Assembly (NCBI GenBank): GCA_035772405.1
Contig: JAYKKM010000205.1
Span: 297,001 to 361,000 of the forward strand
From: Chrysogorgia sp. JL179-B06
Taxonomy: Eukaryota > Cnidaria > Anthozoa > Scleralcyonacea > Chrysogorgiidae
Reading direction: 5' to 3'
DNA: 64,000 nucleotides
The position numbers and the translations under genes are program-made. Under the pieces are notes generated by a model that was given only the letters and a program-made list of their open reading frames with translations, did not search any database and was not told where the DNA came from. Positions within the stretch are counted from its first letter, which is position 1. Every line of letters begins with the position of its first letter. Shown here one piece after another: positions 17,279 to 28,529 of this stretch.

Positions 17279-17848
17279 TTTGCATGTTAGCAGGTGGCTT
17301 CATAACAACCGCGCGAGTCCATTCACACAACAGTTTTTTATTCACGATATTTATAGTGTACAATCATAGTGTACGCTCAAAGTTAGACAGTCTTAGCATG
17401 GTGGTCCTCACCCCTTCTTCAAACATCGCGATTCTTCTCTCGTGGTCAGCTATCTCCACCTCGCACGACAGCAGGTGGTTGTATGTGGTGTGTTGCTAAC
17501 AACAACATTCCATTGCGAATAGCAACCACAACTTTTTGAAAAAAATATTTTAAAATGAAAATATTTTTTCAAAGTGAAAATATTTTTTAAAAGTGAAAAT
17601 ATTTTTTAAAAGTGAAAACATTTTTTTGAAAAGTCGTGGTTGCTATTCGCAATGGAATGTTGTTGCTAGCAACATCAACAGGTGACCTTGATTCGTATAG
17701 CAGGTAGAGCACTCTCGCATATGAAATCTATTTAACACTACCACTAAACTCTAGTGGCTCTCTCGCTGAAATTTATTAAACATCGTCACTAGAATCACAA
17801 TCTAGTGGCTTTTTTTTCGCGCATGAATTGAAACAATGGTAGAGCGCG
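17007..17848. repeat. Right terminal inverted repeat of the large Polinton
   Basis: Reverse complement of 1-842 with very few differences (one C/T change at the inner edge). It includes a second copy of the origin-like inverted repeat at about 17492-17674. Because the left repeat is cut at the window start, the right one may extend past 17848; nothing here fixes its tip. Confidence 0.9.
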
Positions 17849-18031
17849 TCAGTCATAGTTTGTCAAACACAAATGTGAAAATGGCGACATAAAACTTTCT
17901 CTAAATTTGACGAAATGTGTCGTATTTCGTTAAAATAGCGATTTGGTGTTGTCTCGTGAGTCTCGCGTGTGTTTGGCATCAATTTAGTAGAAAACGTGGG
18001 AGGGGTGTTTAGATTGACTAACGATTGCTGT

Positions 18032-18200
18032 AGTAGTATAGCAAGTGGGGCTGTGGGCTTATTCGACCTCAACCGTGAATATAAGTACCAAAACATCACC
18101 AAATTTGTCGAGTCGTGACTTGGCTAAATTTGGTGATGTTTTGGTACTTATATTCACGGTTGAGGTCGATTGAGCTCGCAGCCCCACTTGCTATACTACT
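18032..18200. repeat. 169-bp palindrome with AGTAGTA...TACTACT tips
   Basis: Arms 18032-18106 and 18126-18200 are near-complete reverse complements around a 19-bp spacer. The outer tips (AGTAGTATAG / CTATACTACT) resemble the tips of the compact Polinton (AGTAGTAGTA / TACTACTACT). No matching 6-bp flanks are seen. It could be a deletion derivative of a Polinton or an unrelated hairpin element. The flanking 17849-18031 and 18201-18317 hold nothing recognised. Confidence 0.6.
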
Positions 18201-18317
18201 ATGTCGAAAGTGTAACCATGTCCAGTTATTCTATATATTTGCTCTACCGATGGTATCGAGCACTCGATACCGATGGTATCAAACACAAACACAAGATCTC
18301 TATTTGATATATATATA

Positions 18318-19077
18318 TATATATATAGGTAATATTTGGCATTTCACTCGATCAAACTACATGTTGAAAGGATTTATGGTGAAGGAAAACTTCGAGTGTT
18401 GAAACACATACATTCTAAGACCAAACCGGGACCAGTTGCGAAAAACGCAACTTAGCGGCCTTCCGGTAGGAATTGAACCCGCGACTCTGCGATTGCTAGT
18501 GCAGTGCTCTGACCACTGAGCCACGGAAGCCGTCGCCGAGAGCCTAGTCACGTGTTCTGTATATATGGCGGTAATGCCGGGATAAGATTCTGGGTATATT
18601 ATAGGTAATATTTGGCATTTCACTCGATCAAACTACATGTTGAAAGGATTTATGGTGAAGGAAAACTTCGAGTGTTGAAACACATACATTCTAAGACCAA
18701 ACCGGGACCAGTTGCGAAAAACGCAACTTAGCGGCCTTCCGGTAGGAATTGAACCCGCGACTCTGCGATTGCTAGTGCAGTGCTCTGACCACTGAGCCAC
18801 GGAAGCCGTCGCCGAGAGCCTAGTCACGTGTTCTGTATATATGGCGGTAATGCCGGGATAAGATTCTGGGTATATTATAGGTAATATTTGGCATTTCACT
18901 CGATCAAACTACATGTTGAAAGGATTTATGGTGAAGGAAAACTTCGAGTGTTGAAACACATACATTCTAAGACCAAACCGGGACCAGTTGCGAAAAACGC
19001 AACTTAGCGGCCTTCCGGTAGGAATTGAACCCGCGACTCTGCGATTGCTAGTGCAGTGCTCTGACCACTGAGCCACG

Positions 19078-19080
<3 letters not shown>
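18318..19080 (-). repeat. Head-to-tail array of 276-bp units with a tRNA-like core (left array)
   Basis: About three units with a period of 276 bp, all in minus orientation. Each contains a tRNA-like block: 18457-18531, 18733-18807 and a truncated one at 19009-19080. The unit also has a stretch starting GGTAATATTTGGCATTTCAC and another with GGTCCCGGTTTGG (in the opposite sense). The array is bounded on both sides by (TA)n. The frame of 88 aa repeated in each unit is a product of the repeat, not a gene. Confidence 0.85.

Positions 19081-19143
<63 letters not shown>
19081..19143. repeat. (TA)n tract
   Basis: A pure TA dinucleotide run that cuts the third tRNA-like block of the left array. It is directly followed (19144-19200) by a short fragment matching the tip of a PLE terminal region (compare 35860-35896). 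Confidence 0.9.
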
Positions 19144-19146
<3 letters not shown>

Positions 19147-19241
19147 GCAAAGTGAAAAACTAAAAATCTTGGCAGTTTACCACCTTTTCACTTTGCTATA
19201 TATAAAAAATAAATATATATATATAATCATTTTTATTTCAG

Positions 19242-19280
19242 AACATAATACAGCTTCTTCTTCTGGCCAAGAAAGCGCAG
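19242..19280 (+). CDS. Predicted penultimate exon (39 bp) of a host membrane protein
   Basis: A polypyrimidine-like stretch ending TTTATTTCAG precedes, and GTAAAA follows, a 39-bp segment coding for a Ser/Thr-rich stretch (HNTASSSGQESA). It begins with 2 bases and ends with 1 base of split codons, so both introns are in the same phase, and the phase matches the exon at 22041. Such small symmetric exons often encode the linker outside a membrane helix. Upstream exons are not visible in the window, and the Polinton and array lie between. Transcript data would confirm it. Confidence 0.4.
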
Positions 19281-20888
19281 GTAAAACTGAAACTAAAACG
19301 TATATTTTATATATAATATTTAACATTGAAATATTGAACGTTTTATTTACTTTTAATTAATAATGCTATGTCGTAAAACTTAATTTAGGACTTCACATAA
19401 ACGAATATTATTTTGCCGCCATCTTTATGAATTCGGTGTATTAAAATGTGAATATTCTAGGTCAAAATCATATCACTAACGTGCATCTCGGATATTTATC
19501 TCTAGTAGTCGTCAAAACGAGTCCATATTTCAAGTAGACCACGCGATCAAATTTTCAAAAAAATCAAATTTTCAAAACTACCAAATTATACTTTATTGAT
19601 CATTGCTTAATTCGTTTCCTGATTTTACATTTTTATTCGTGTAGTGAAAAGGGGATAAATATTGCAAAGAGTGGTTTTCAGATAATGAGGCTACACAATG
19701 GCAAACAATGAAAACAATAGAACGGAATACAATAGAATACAATAGACAATATAAAGTTATTTCAAAACTTTAAACTCGAATTTATGAAACTGTTATTTTA
19801 TTAGACATGGGACGCTATGCTACACTAAATATTAGTCGCATAGACATCAAATTTTCAGAATTTGATCGTTTTAAATAGATCGCAAACGTAAACCTCAAAT
19901 ATTTAATACATGGTAAATATATGTAGAAAATTCCTTTTTCTCGACTGTGTTTATCAGAATGTTGAGGTTTACATGTTGGATATATCTATTGGCTTTACAT
20001 TAAACCTAATGTACTTAGTGCCTTGTCGCACTAAGCGAGTGATAGAAACACATGAAATTATTTGAATTTAAAATTTTAAACAAAAGTTAAACAAAAGTGA
20101 AATCAAAATTGAAAATTAAACAAAGTGAAATCGAGACTTACATAATAGCCATGCAAGACATGGCATCCTTTTTCGCATACTCGGGAATAAATATCTCGGC
20201 GCCAAAACTCCTGCTTTCCTCACTTAATTCTCTCGCAGGAGGCGTTCGACATTGCTTTTAACAGCACTTAGTACACGTTCAAAAACGGTTGTAGAGTTCA
20301 TGACTGAATCGACACCATCAATACACAAGACATATAAACTTAACCGACTCACTTATCTTATCAGAATGACATAGTGAGACGTTCACTCCACTATCATCGC
20401 GTCAGATACACTGACCAATCAGAACTCGATCGCAATTTTCGAAGCAAAATTAGCCAATCAGATTGCAAATAATAGGGGAAAATCGGTCAAAGCAGTTAAA
20501 TTGCCTGGCATGCAATTACACGAATCGGTTAACACGATTGCAAAATCTTGTCCAATGAAATTGCTTGGGTAAGAGGCAAACAGGCAAAAAACGAACAAAA
20601 ACTAGAGACCGCCTTTGCCTGATTTATCTGTTTAACCAATGGCAATTTATTTCTAGAGAAACTTGACCTACGGCTGACAGATTTCTGATTTATTATTATT
20701 ATTATTATTATTATTTACTTAAGGTGGGCCAGAACCTACACCCCTCACACAAACTGGGGAGTGCTAATAAGCTACCAAAAATGTTGTACTCTGTCTGTAC
20801 AATTCTCGAAATATAATCTTGCTTACAATAGTTTCAATTTCCATCAGTATAATTTTCTGCATCTCTCTTGTTATTATTATTATTATTA

Positions 20889-20940
<52 letters not shown>

Positions 20941-22040
20941 GTACTCTTACTGAGTATTTTTTGACATATTGAAGTTCTCTTCTTTCTCTTTTTCATATTA
21001 TGAGAAATCTTATCTCGTTTGAATTCGAGCCGCGAATTTTAACTCAGTCGCGTGACCCTAATCCGGCCGTAATATAGCTTTAAACCCACCTTAAAGTGCC
21101 AATGAAGTGAACAATTCCGATCTCATATTTTGAATAAAATCAACGCTCGACAATTAAAAAAATGAAATTTTGCGGTCCGTACATTTCGGGATATCGAATG
21201 TCAAAATTGGCTCCTCGGCGTAGTAGAGCATCTGTCACATTTATAATTTGGCACATTTTATTTGACATTTGGCACATTTATTGGCACATTTAACATTTGG
21301 CAACATTTGGCGTAGTAGAACATTACACAATAGTGAAATACTGGGATTGAATACACGGAGTTGATGACGCGTACGCTGATGAATTAATATTTTTAATTAT
21401 TAATAATTTTAATTAATAATTTTAAATTTACTTTCCTTTAAGTTACACTTAAATCCGCTAAACATTAATTATCAATTTAAAAGCTTATCTGCCCCGTATT
21501 AAGTTACATGTATAGTTGCGATTTAAGTGTCATCAAGTTTAAGCGCGGGTGTAGAACTTAAAGTTTAACTAAACCCAGTATCGAAGCTAGTAAGAAAATC
21601 GTCCAGAAAACCGTACTTGATTAGCAGACGCCGTTACAAATTATTATACAATGTAAGTGTTGACGATCACTCTCTGTACATTTTAATATAGTTTTATTTA
21701 AAATTTCACTCGCCTTAACTACATAATATACTAGTAAATGTATGTGTACACAACAACCCCACGCCCATTTACCTTTCATTATGTTGAGCTTTTTTCTCAT
21801 GAGGATAATTTCAGATATACATAATTACACTTGCATTTTTCGATCATTTCATTTGGTACCATTTAACTATTATAAACTGGTTTCTTTGATCAAATAACTG
21901 ATTTTCACTTTCCGATGACGATATATTTTGAACTTCTAACTCTAAAAACTCATACTATACATAAAATAAAGGTCCTACAGCATATGTCTGTCTTTATGTC
22001 ACTGGTATTAATTTATTCTCTATCTTCAACTATTTTCCAG
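19281..22040 (+). other. Predicted intron, 2.76 kb, no gene seen
   Basis: Lies between the two predicted exons, with GT at the start and TTTTCCAG at the end. It contains (TTA/ATT)n runs at about 20691-20715 and 20872-20939 and otherwise AT-rich unique-looking DNA. No coding frame of note. Confidence 0.4.
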
Positions 22041-22336
22041 ATTCAGTTTTATCCTGGCTACGCTCTGGTTCAAATATGTATTTTGTCGTCGCTGCAATAC
22101 TATTTGTCGTTCTCATGGTTGCAATGATTATGTTGAAACGATGGTATTCTTCCCGCAACCTCACCCGCACATATAAACCTACAATTGAATATCAAAACAA
22201 TTCCTTCTTGCCAGACCTGGAAGAAAATCCTGTTCCACGCTTAATATCAGCTAACGCTGTGCTGCAGATGCAAAGCCATGAAAATAGTTATACTAAAGAT
22301 GATAAAATTGTATTCACTGAGACAACTGCTTGTTAA
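22041..22336 (+). CDS. Predicted last exon: transmembrane helix and cytoplasmic tail of a host protein
   Basis: Follows a splice acceptor (CAACTATTTTCCAG). After two bases completing a split codon, the frame encodes a short juxtamembrane piece, a clear transmembrane helix (YFVVAAILFVVLMVAMIML), a basic stop-transfer stretch (KRWYSSRN) and a ~65-residue tail ending in a TAA. This is the layout of the end of a single-pass type I receptor or adhesion protein. An AATAAA polyadenylation signal lies at 22587-22592, about 250 bp after the stop. The rest of the protein is outside the window or not recognised, so its identity is unknown. Confidence 0.5.
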
Positions 22337-22586
22337 AATGTTTAAAATTTCTTTCCACCATCCATAACTATAGCTAGACTATTTCTTCCTGTTTTTTTTT
22401 AATCTGGTTTTAAAATTATTTACTGTTATTCTGTCGTGTATTGTCAAGCTGCCATATACACCTAAGCGTTAAAAGCTGTTTCGAGATGACCTTGATAAAT
22501 TGTTAAAAAATCAACACTATTATAGAGGTAAACACTATTCAAATTTAATGTCATGTTTCTCGTGTTAACAAAGATAATTTATTAGT

Positions 22587-22592
22587 AATAAA
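22587..22592 (+). terminator. Polyadenylation signal AATAAA
   Basis: AATAAA in an AT-rich 3' region about 250 bp after the stop of the predicted last exon, followed by a T/TG-rich stretch (TTTTCTGTTTTGTTTAA), the normal arrangement for an animal 3' end. Confidence 0.45.
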
Positions 22593-23504
22593 GTTTACTC
22601 AAAATTTTCTGTTTTGTTTAATATTTTACCTTGAATGTTCTAAATATTTTTTTACAAAAGTTATTTCTCCATTCCGTTTATTTGAACAATTATTGTTTGT
22701 TGAATCTTGAGACTAACATTTGAGACTTTTACTTTATTTATTATTGTTTATACATTTATACGTGTTTCAGGAAAGGATTGTCCAATTGTTTTTTCCACAA
22801 ATAACTCTTATACAATATTTTTGCATAATTACTAAGAAGTACTAAGCAATACACTTAGTTACAACGTTTTAACAGTTTGAGTGAGAACGTTTTAACAAGT
22901 CGAATATTTCGTCTAATGCAAATGACTTAAACATAGTAATTTGCTAATTAACAATTAGATTATTAGCTTAAGGTAAGCTCGAGGTGATAGCTAATGAGCA
23001 GCGTAGCCAATTCAATTGCGGCATTTTAATTAGACTATTATAGTAAGTTTCCACTGATTTACATTAGATTCGGTACATGAAAAGTTCGACGTTTGAAATA
23101 GGCCTATTATATACAATTTGCAAGCTACCGTTAGCAGTAAGGCGCAGCTGTTTGCGTTTCAAACGTACGAATTTATCACCCAATATTTGGACAATTGCAT
23201 GCTCTCTTACCATCTCAGATCCAACTGTTGCAGATTTCAATATCGGTCATATATCCCCACAATAACCTTCACACCATAAATCTCTTACAAAAGATGGGTA
23301 ATGATATGAATATCCCAAATATAACGTTGCTTGGGGATATCCTTTTCCCTCATAGTTATACTAATAGTTTTAATCCGTTGATTTTATATTATTAACTCTA
23401 ATATGAGAATTATACTCATTTGCCAATGTACTAGCTCGATCACTGCACCAATAGATTGTATTGACTTTGCCTGAGCCTCATGCAAGATTAGCGTATATAT
23501 ATAT
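22593..23504. other. Intergenic AT-rich DNA, nothing recognised
   Basis: No coding frame with supporting features, no clear repeat apart from a short (TA)n at 23492-23508. Confidence 0.6.
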
Positions 23505-24046
23505 ATATAAGTAGAGTGCTGCGTAGACAGTATTTTGAAGCAAAGTGAAAAGGTAGTAAGAATTTAGTGACGAAATACTGACGTTTCGAGCGGAACCCTT
23601 CATCAGAGCAAGACGAGATGAAATAAAATAAATAGGGCTTATATATATATATGCCAAAACGGTGTCAACGAGATGAAATAAAATAAATAGGGCTTATATA
23701 TATATATATATGCCAAAACGGTGTCACAAGTAGAAAGTAGCCAATCAAATGCACCGGAGATAAACAAACTAATAATTAATGAGATGCGAAAAGTTAAATC
23801 ATTTGCTATTTTTAATAGTCGATCAGCAAACAGACTGAGGGGGAGGGAGAAATGACAGGTCCAATTTTAAGGGGATTAGGTGATAGTAAAGCAGTAAGAA
23901 ACAAAAACTTGAAAAGGAATGAAAGTGCATAAGCTAATAATAAAAAAGTTCCAAGCAAACTAAAATAACAAAAAACTTGTAGGAAATTAAATAAAAGAGA
24001 AACGTTCGTTAAGACCAAGAGGATGTGTGGTGCCAAGTTTAAAAAT
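23505..24046 (-). mobile_element. PLE 3' end and terminal region, minus orientation
   Basis: Reverse complement of 35432-35935. In minus sense it begins with the last ~20 codons of a PLE endonuclease frame (motif HPLGLNERFSF) and continues into the AT-rich terminal region with a hammerhead ribozyme near its end. A short internal duplication (GAGATGAAATAAAATAAATAGGGC twice at ~23606 and 23669) is present only in this copy. Confidence 0.75.
23565..23615 (-). ncRNA. Hammerhead ribozyme of a PLE terminal repeat
   Basis: In minus sense the core reads CTGATGA, a short stem GGGT-TCC-GCTC, GAAAC and then GTC, the hammerhead catalytic core with a cleavage-site GUC. Stem III is extremely short, typical of the PLE type of hammerhead that works best as a dimer. 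Confidence 0.65.
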
Positions 24047-26551
24047 AGGTACGCAATGCGTACATGCGTCTACGTTTGGGATGTAATTACTATCGTGGCA
24101 CAAATATACAATAGTAAAGCAATTAATATTGGTATTTACATTCGTTGGAAGTGATTGCTATGATTGCAGATGAAAGAAAATCATTACTTTACACATGGCT
24201 TGGTGGACTGGTGCAGATATATTAACCATTAAAAACTTAAACATATTTCTTGTGGGGAAACTATACACACAGTACTGGTATAGCCCATTGTTTATCTGAT
24301 GCGTTGCTACACTACCGATGGGCATTGTAGTTTTTTAGCACTTGGTCTTGGGTTATTAGACTACTTGCATTTTGGGTAAGAAATACAAGAACATGTTTTA
24401 TTGAACAATGTCAATCATAAACTTTAATATTATTTTGCTGTATGGTAAAGTGCAGTTATTATACCTATTAAACAGTTCTAATTCATTAGTGCTAAATAGC
24501 AGAAATTAAACAATCAAGAAAAGAAAGCATTTTGCACTGGATAGTAATATTTAGTATTTAATGTTGCACAGGTATATTAGTGTCTACACTGTATAGTGTC
24601 TATCAGTGGCGTAGCTAGGAGCAATGGAGAGTTTGGGGGTGCAGTTAAATTATAATTATCAAGCGTTAGGTGGGTGAGGGCATTTCCCCTGATTTATAAG
24701 ACAAATTTTCCCCCAAAAATTACCTGCACGGGTTGGTTGAAATTTTTTTAAATAAAATTGATAACAAGACTAATTTGTATACACCTGGAGTCCAACCTGT
24801 TAAAGTCTGACAACAAGATAAATAACCATGGATCACAATATTTGCATCCAATGCAGCAGAGCCTTTGGTAGTTTTGACAGGCATAGAGGATGGTAAAAAG
24901 AACCGAAGGCTTTTGGAAGCTTAATTCTACGCAGTTTAAACTTCTTGTGAGTGTGTTACTGTGAACACTGATTCCACTGGTAAGCCTATCAGCATCACTG
25001 AAGGATTCCAATGCAGTTGAGAAAACATGGGACCCTGGTCTATGGATTGCCAAAATAGACTAAATAATTATTAATACCCCAGTTTTCACGTACCACAAAA
25101 ACATCAACAATATCAACTCAAAATTATTTGTGTCCAAGTGGAGCACTTTGCTAGAAATGCCATGCGAGAAAACAACAACTTTATGCATATATAATTGCTG
25201 GTACAATTTTTTTTAAACCAGTTTAATTTTCCAAACAGTTTCTCTAAACCAGTTCAATTATAAATACTGTATAGTATTGGGTAAATATTAATTTTAATTT
25301 TAAAGTTCAAAATTGTCTACGGTTAGTATTGAAGTTAGCATTAGGGTTGTACGTTGGTATTTGGATTAGTTTTAGCATCCAATGTTATTTATCCTTGTGT
25401 GTGAATACCCATGCATACAGTATGTACTATGTAGTTACATTGCAATTTTGTTTGAGTGAGAATGAGTGTGTTAAAATCTTTTAAATGTACAGTATATTAT
25501 CAACAGAGCTTTTACAAAATTACCTTAATAGATTATTGCATTAGGAAAAGTATTAAAGTAAAATACATTATTGCACAATTAACTGCATACAGCATAGCTT
25601 TCCATCATCATCAAATGTTTAAATATGTTTTTAGATACCTTCAAAATCAATTAATACAGATTTTCCACATGGGTCTGGCATGCCATTTATCTCTTGAATG
25701 ACAATCAAAAATCTTAAATTCCACTACTGTGTTACAGTCAACAATGTTGATAATTCAATTCACTGATTTAGAGTGAGAAAATATTTTATTTTCGAGCACT
25801 TGTCAGTGATGAAAAATGGTTAATTGTCTGTTATCATGAATATGGCACCAGCAAGGGTTTTACTACATCCCAGCATTCTTTGTCAGTGCCCGCAAACAAT
25901 CATGTTCTATTAGATCTTTTTTTAGGTAGGACAAAATGAGAGATTATACTACTATCATACAATCGGACAATGTATGATAAAATGCATCATAAAACTGCTT
26001 ACCCCAAAACAACTAACCCTAAACCCCACCTAATGGTTTTCTAACCTCCCACGGAATGCGAGGGATGTAGTAAAACCCCACCAGCAAAGGAGTCACTATA
26101 TTGTAAATAATAAACTTTATCATTGAAATACATTCTGGCACGTCAGTTAAAATAGCAAAAAAAATTTTAATGGAATTACCTATAAAGTATTAAAGGTTAA
26201 TATTTCCAGCACATCATATCGTACATTTATTTATTGTTTACCAGCATTTTGTCCAAATTGTCTTGACTAAAATCTGCACAAATTGTATCACTGATAAATT
26301 ATATACACTTGGATAAATCATACACAGTAGGTCTTGGCCATTTAAAAATACACAGCGGTATAAATAATATCAATATTGGCATTGTATTCCAAATGATACC
26401 TTAGTTCGAGATGAGAGTTAATATCCTCTTTGGTTTTTGCAATGCTATTGTGAGCACCAATTCGAGCTCTGTATATCTGCTCAATCGTTACTCCCATTTC
26501 AAATGATTCGTGTTTATACAGCAGCTGTGTAGTTGTGGATCGACGAGTTAT
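24047..26551. other. 2.5 kb without a recognised gene
   Basis: AT-rich host DNA. A hAT-like tip CAGTGGCGTAGCTAGG occurs at about 24606, marking an old non-autonomous element whose other end was not found. No coding frame shows family features. Confidence 0.55.
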
Positions 26552-26706
26552 AGTTTGCCTCAACGGGCGAGTTGTAGTTTCCTCAACGGGCGAGCTGTAG
26601 TTTCCTCAACGGGCGAGCTGTAGTTTCCTCAACGGGCGAGCTGTAGTTTCCTCAACGGGCGAGACTAGTTGTAATTTCCTCAATGTAGTTTCCTCAACGG
26701 GCGAGT
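26552..26706. repeat. Minisatellite, ~27-bp unit (CTCAACGGGCGAGCTGTAGTTTC)
   Basis: About six direct copies of a unit centred on CTCAACGGGCGAG and TGTAGTTTC, the outer ones diverged or shortened. Noncoding. Confidence 0.85.
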
Positions 26707-26929
26707 ATCACAACTAGGAAAGTGCTGCCTTTTACTTCCACAAAAATTGTAAATGTTCACACGAGAACTGATCAACAAATTGACGTTAACACTCATAACT
26801 TGTCGCTTTACCTTGATAAAATTTCGAAAATCAAAGCAAACATTGGCCAAATGGACGCTACAACTGTTTCTAAAAGTTCGCTAGGTCATGTGATCCAGGT
26901 TGTTACGTCACAGTGTCCAAATCCAAACA

Positions 26930-28518
26930 GCCATATATATATATATATAGTCCGCCGCCGATAGCATAGCGTTTACGTTGCTAAGCAACGTAGCCGCAAA
27001 AATGAGACGCTTCTCTTGCCGTTTGCGGTTATCGTTACCACCTGAGATGGGAAGGATGGCACAGACTTTAATGTCTGAAACCAAATGGTTAGAGTTGTTG
27101 AAATGGCGGGCTACAGGTCTGTCAACATCATTGTTCCTCACGGAACGAAGATGTTCAGCAAACCTGTCTGAAAGGCGTCGCCCAGTTTCACCGATGTAGA
27201 TTTTAGGGCATTTATCGCAAGAAATGCAATAAATGATGTTGGTGGACGTGCATGAAAAAGTATGACGGATTGTGTGGTTGAATTTGCATGGGGGCAGTAA
27301 TAACTGTAGTGGGCAGGCCCGGAGCTAGGGGGGGGGGGGGGGGGGGGGTAAAATCTTTATACGAGTTTCAGTCGGCAGAAGTTATATTTTAGTCGGCAGA
27401 AAAGATATTTTAGACGTGTTCGATTTAACACGAATAAGTAGAATCATTAACTTTTAGCTCATCATGTTTTCATTTCGCATTGAGAGTGCGTTATTAACGT
27501 AGGACTAATTAACCATTTCACCTGCTGACCAGGGTCATTTTAGTAGGCACCTAACGGAAAGACAATATCATTTGCAGTGGCGGATACACGCACGCGGCGC
27601 GCGCCCTCCTTTAAAATTCCGCAAACAAGTGTTTTCTGTTTTTTTACCATGTCAAGACGAAGAAACCGGAGTGATAAACGCAATATTATTATATATGACG
27701 GATTTGTTTTGGTAGCTTATCCAATTTTCATTGCAAAAGCCAGTTTCACTCATAGATATTTTATATGGGTTCCAAGATAAAACGATGGACGTTTCCAGAT
27801 GCCTAAAGGCTAAAGTGTATATTAGTTCTGTACTTCTTCTGAGTTTATATCAATGTGTTTCATAATCTTGATGCCCCTTTGTAATCGTGCATTTTTAGCA
27901 ATGTTGTGGTGCCCTAATTTCGCAAAAATTCTTATCAGAAATCGCCGGAAAAGCACTTCTGGGTTTTGCAAAATAAAATATTTTCCTGGGGGGCCATGCC
28001 CCCACAACTCCCTAGTGGGTTCGCGCCGTAGACGCGAAGATACACCATTGCTGATTCTTCATGTGCGCCCGCCCCATCTTCCGAACAACTCTGGATCTGC
28101 CACTGTTTTGACAAGCTTCGATCGATAGGATGTAGTCGGTACAAGCTAGTGCGTCAGTCGGTTGAGGTGAGCTTACACCCCCCTGTAAAATTTTCTGAGT
28201 ACGGCCCTGGTAGTGGGATTGAGAAAAGCGCATGTGTTGCAGCGGGAACGGCCGCAAGAAAATGTTCCCGCTGGTGCTGAGGTATTTTGTTTAAGTCACG
28301 AATGTTTTTATTACGGCGAAAAGATACCGAAGGGTTATCGGTGAAAATGGCTGACGTCTCAGGATCATTTTGTAAAATGTGAAAATTCCGATTAATAATA
28401 TTTTTAACTTTAAAATTGAAAGGATGAAATGTTAGAACTAAAGGAATTTTGTTGTTTGAAACTTGTTCCAAAGGTGGTTCAAGGGCATCTAAACGGGGGA
28501 CGAGAAAAGCTTTCTGAA
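26930..28518 (-). mobile_element. PLE fragment, minus orientation, split by a hAT-like insertion
   Basis: Minus-sense sequence related to the plus copy at 28530-30010: the end of the reverse transcriptase, a linker and the GIY-YIG endonuclease region (KCPKIYIGETGRR-type spacing and VARHFNNSNH). It is interrupted at 27314-28209 by a non-autonomous element and shows frame disruptions, so it is dead. It meets the plus copy head to head at about 28520. Confidence 0.75.
27314..28209. mobile_element. Non-autonomous hAT-like element with 8-bp target duplication
   Basis: Ends CAGGCCCGGA / TACGGCCCTG (8 of 10 complementary) and is flanked on both sides by GTAGTGGG (27306-27313 and 28210-28217), an 8-bp target duplication as made by hAT transposases. 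It has no transposase frame. A 21-base G run lies at 27328-27348. An inner pair CAGTGGCGGATAC (27575) / GGATCTGCCACTG (ends 28105) looks like the tips of a second, nested element without a clear duplication. Confidence 0.75.
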
Positions 28519-28529
28519 CGGCGAGGTTC

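Larger units (their letters stand above)
1..17848. mobile_element. Large Polinton/Maverick element (left tip cut by window edge)
   Basis: The two ends of this interval are inverted copies of each other over about 842 bp. Between them lie genes for PolB, a chromodomain integrase, an A32/FtsK-like packaging ATPase and a candidate major capsid protein, the combination that defines Polintons. Genes are closely packed, often with gaps of 0-25 bp, and nearly all open frames are uninterrupted, so the insertion looks young. The capsid and integration genes are mostly leftward (570-7137) and the remaining genes mostly rightward (7159-16961). The left repeat starts at base 1, so the true tip may lie outside the window. 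The end expected for Polintons (...CT followed by a 6-bp duplication) could not be fixed near 17848. No adenovirus-type maturation protease was recognised. Confidence 0.93.

Noticed and set aside
18357..18899. 88-aa frames starting [13 protein letters not shown] in every 276-bp unit
   Set aside because: They run through the tRNA-like block and exist only because each unit happens to be open in that frame; breaks appear in diverged units.
24748..25053. 101-aa minus-strand frame
   Set aside because: No motif, no splice or promoter context, no second copy; likely chance.
26908..27141. 77-aa minus-strand frame ending in IYIYMAVWIWTL
   Set aside because: It is the PLE endonuclease tail running into unrelated DNA and a TA tract, not a separate gene.
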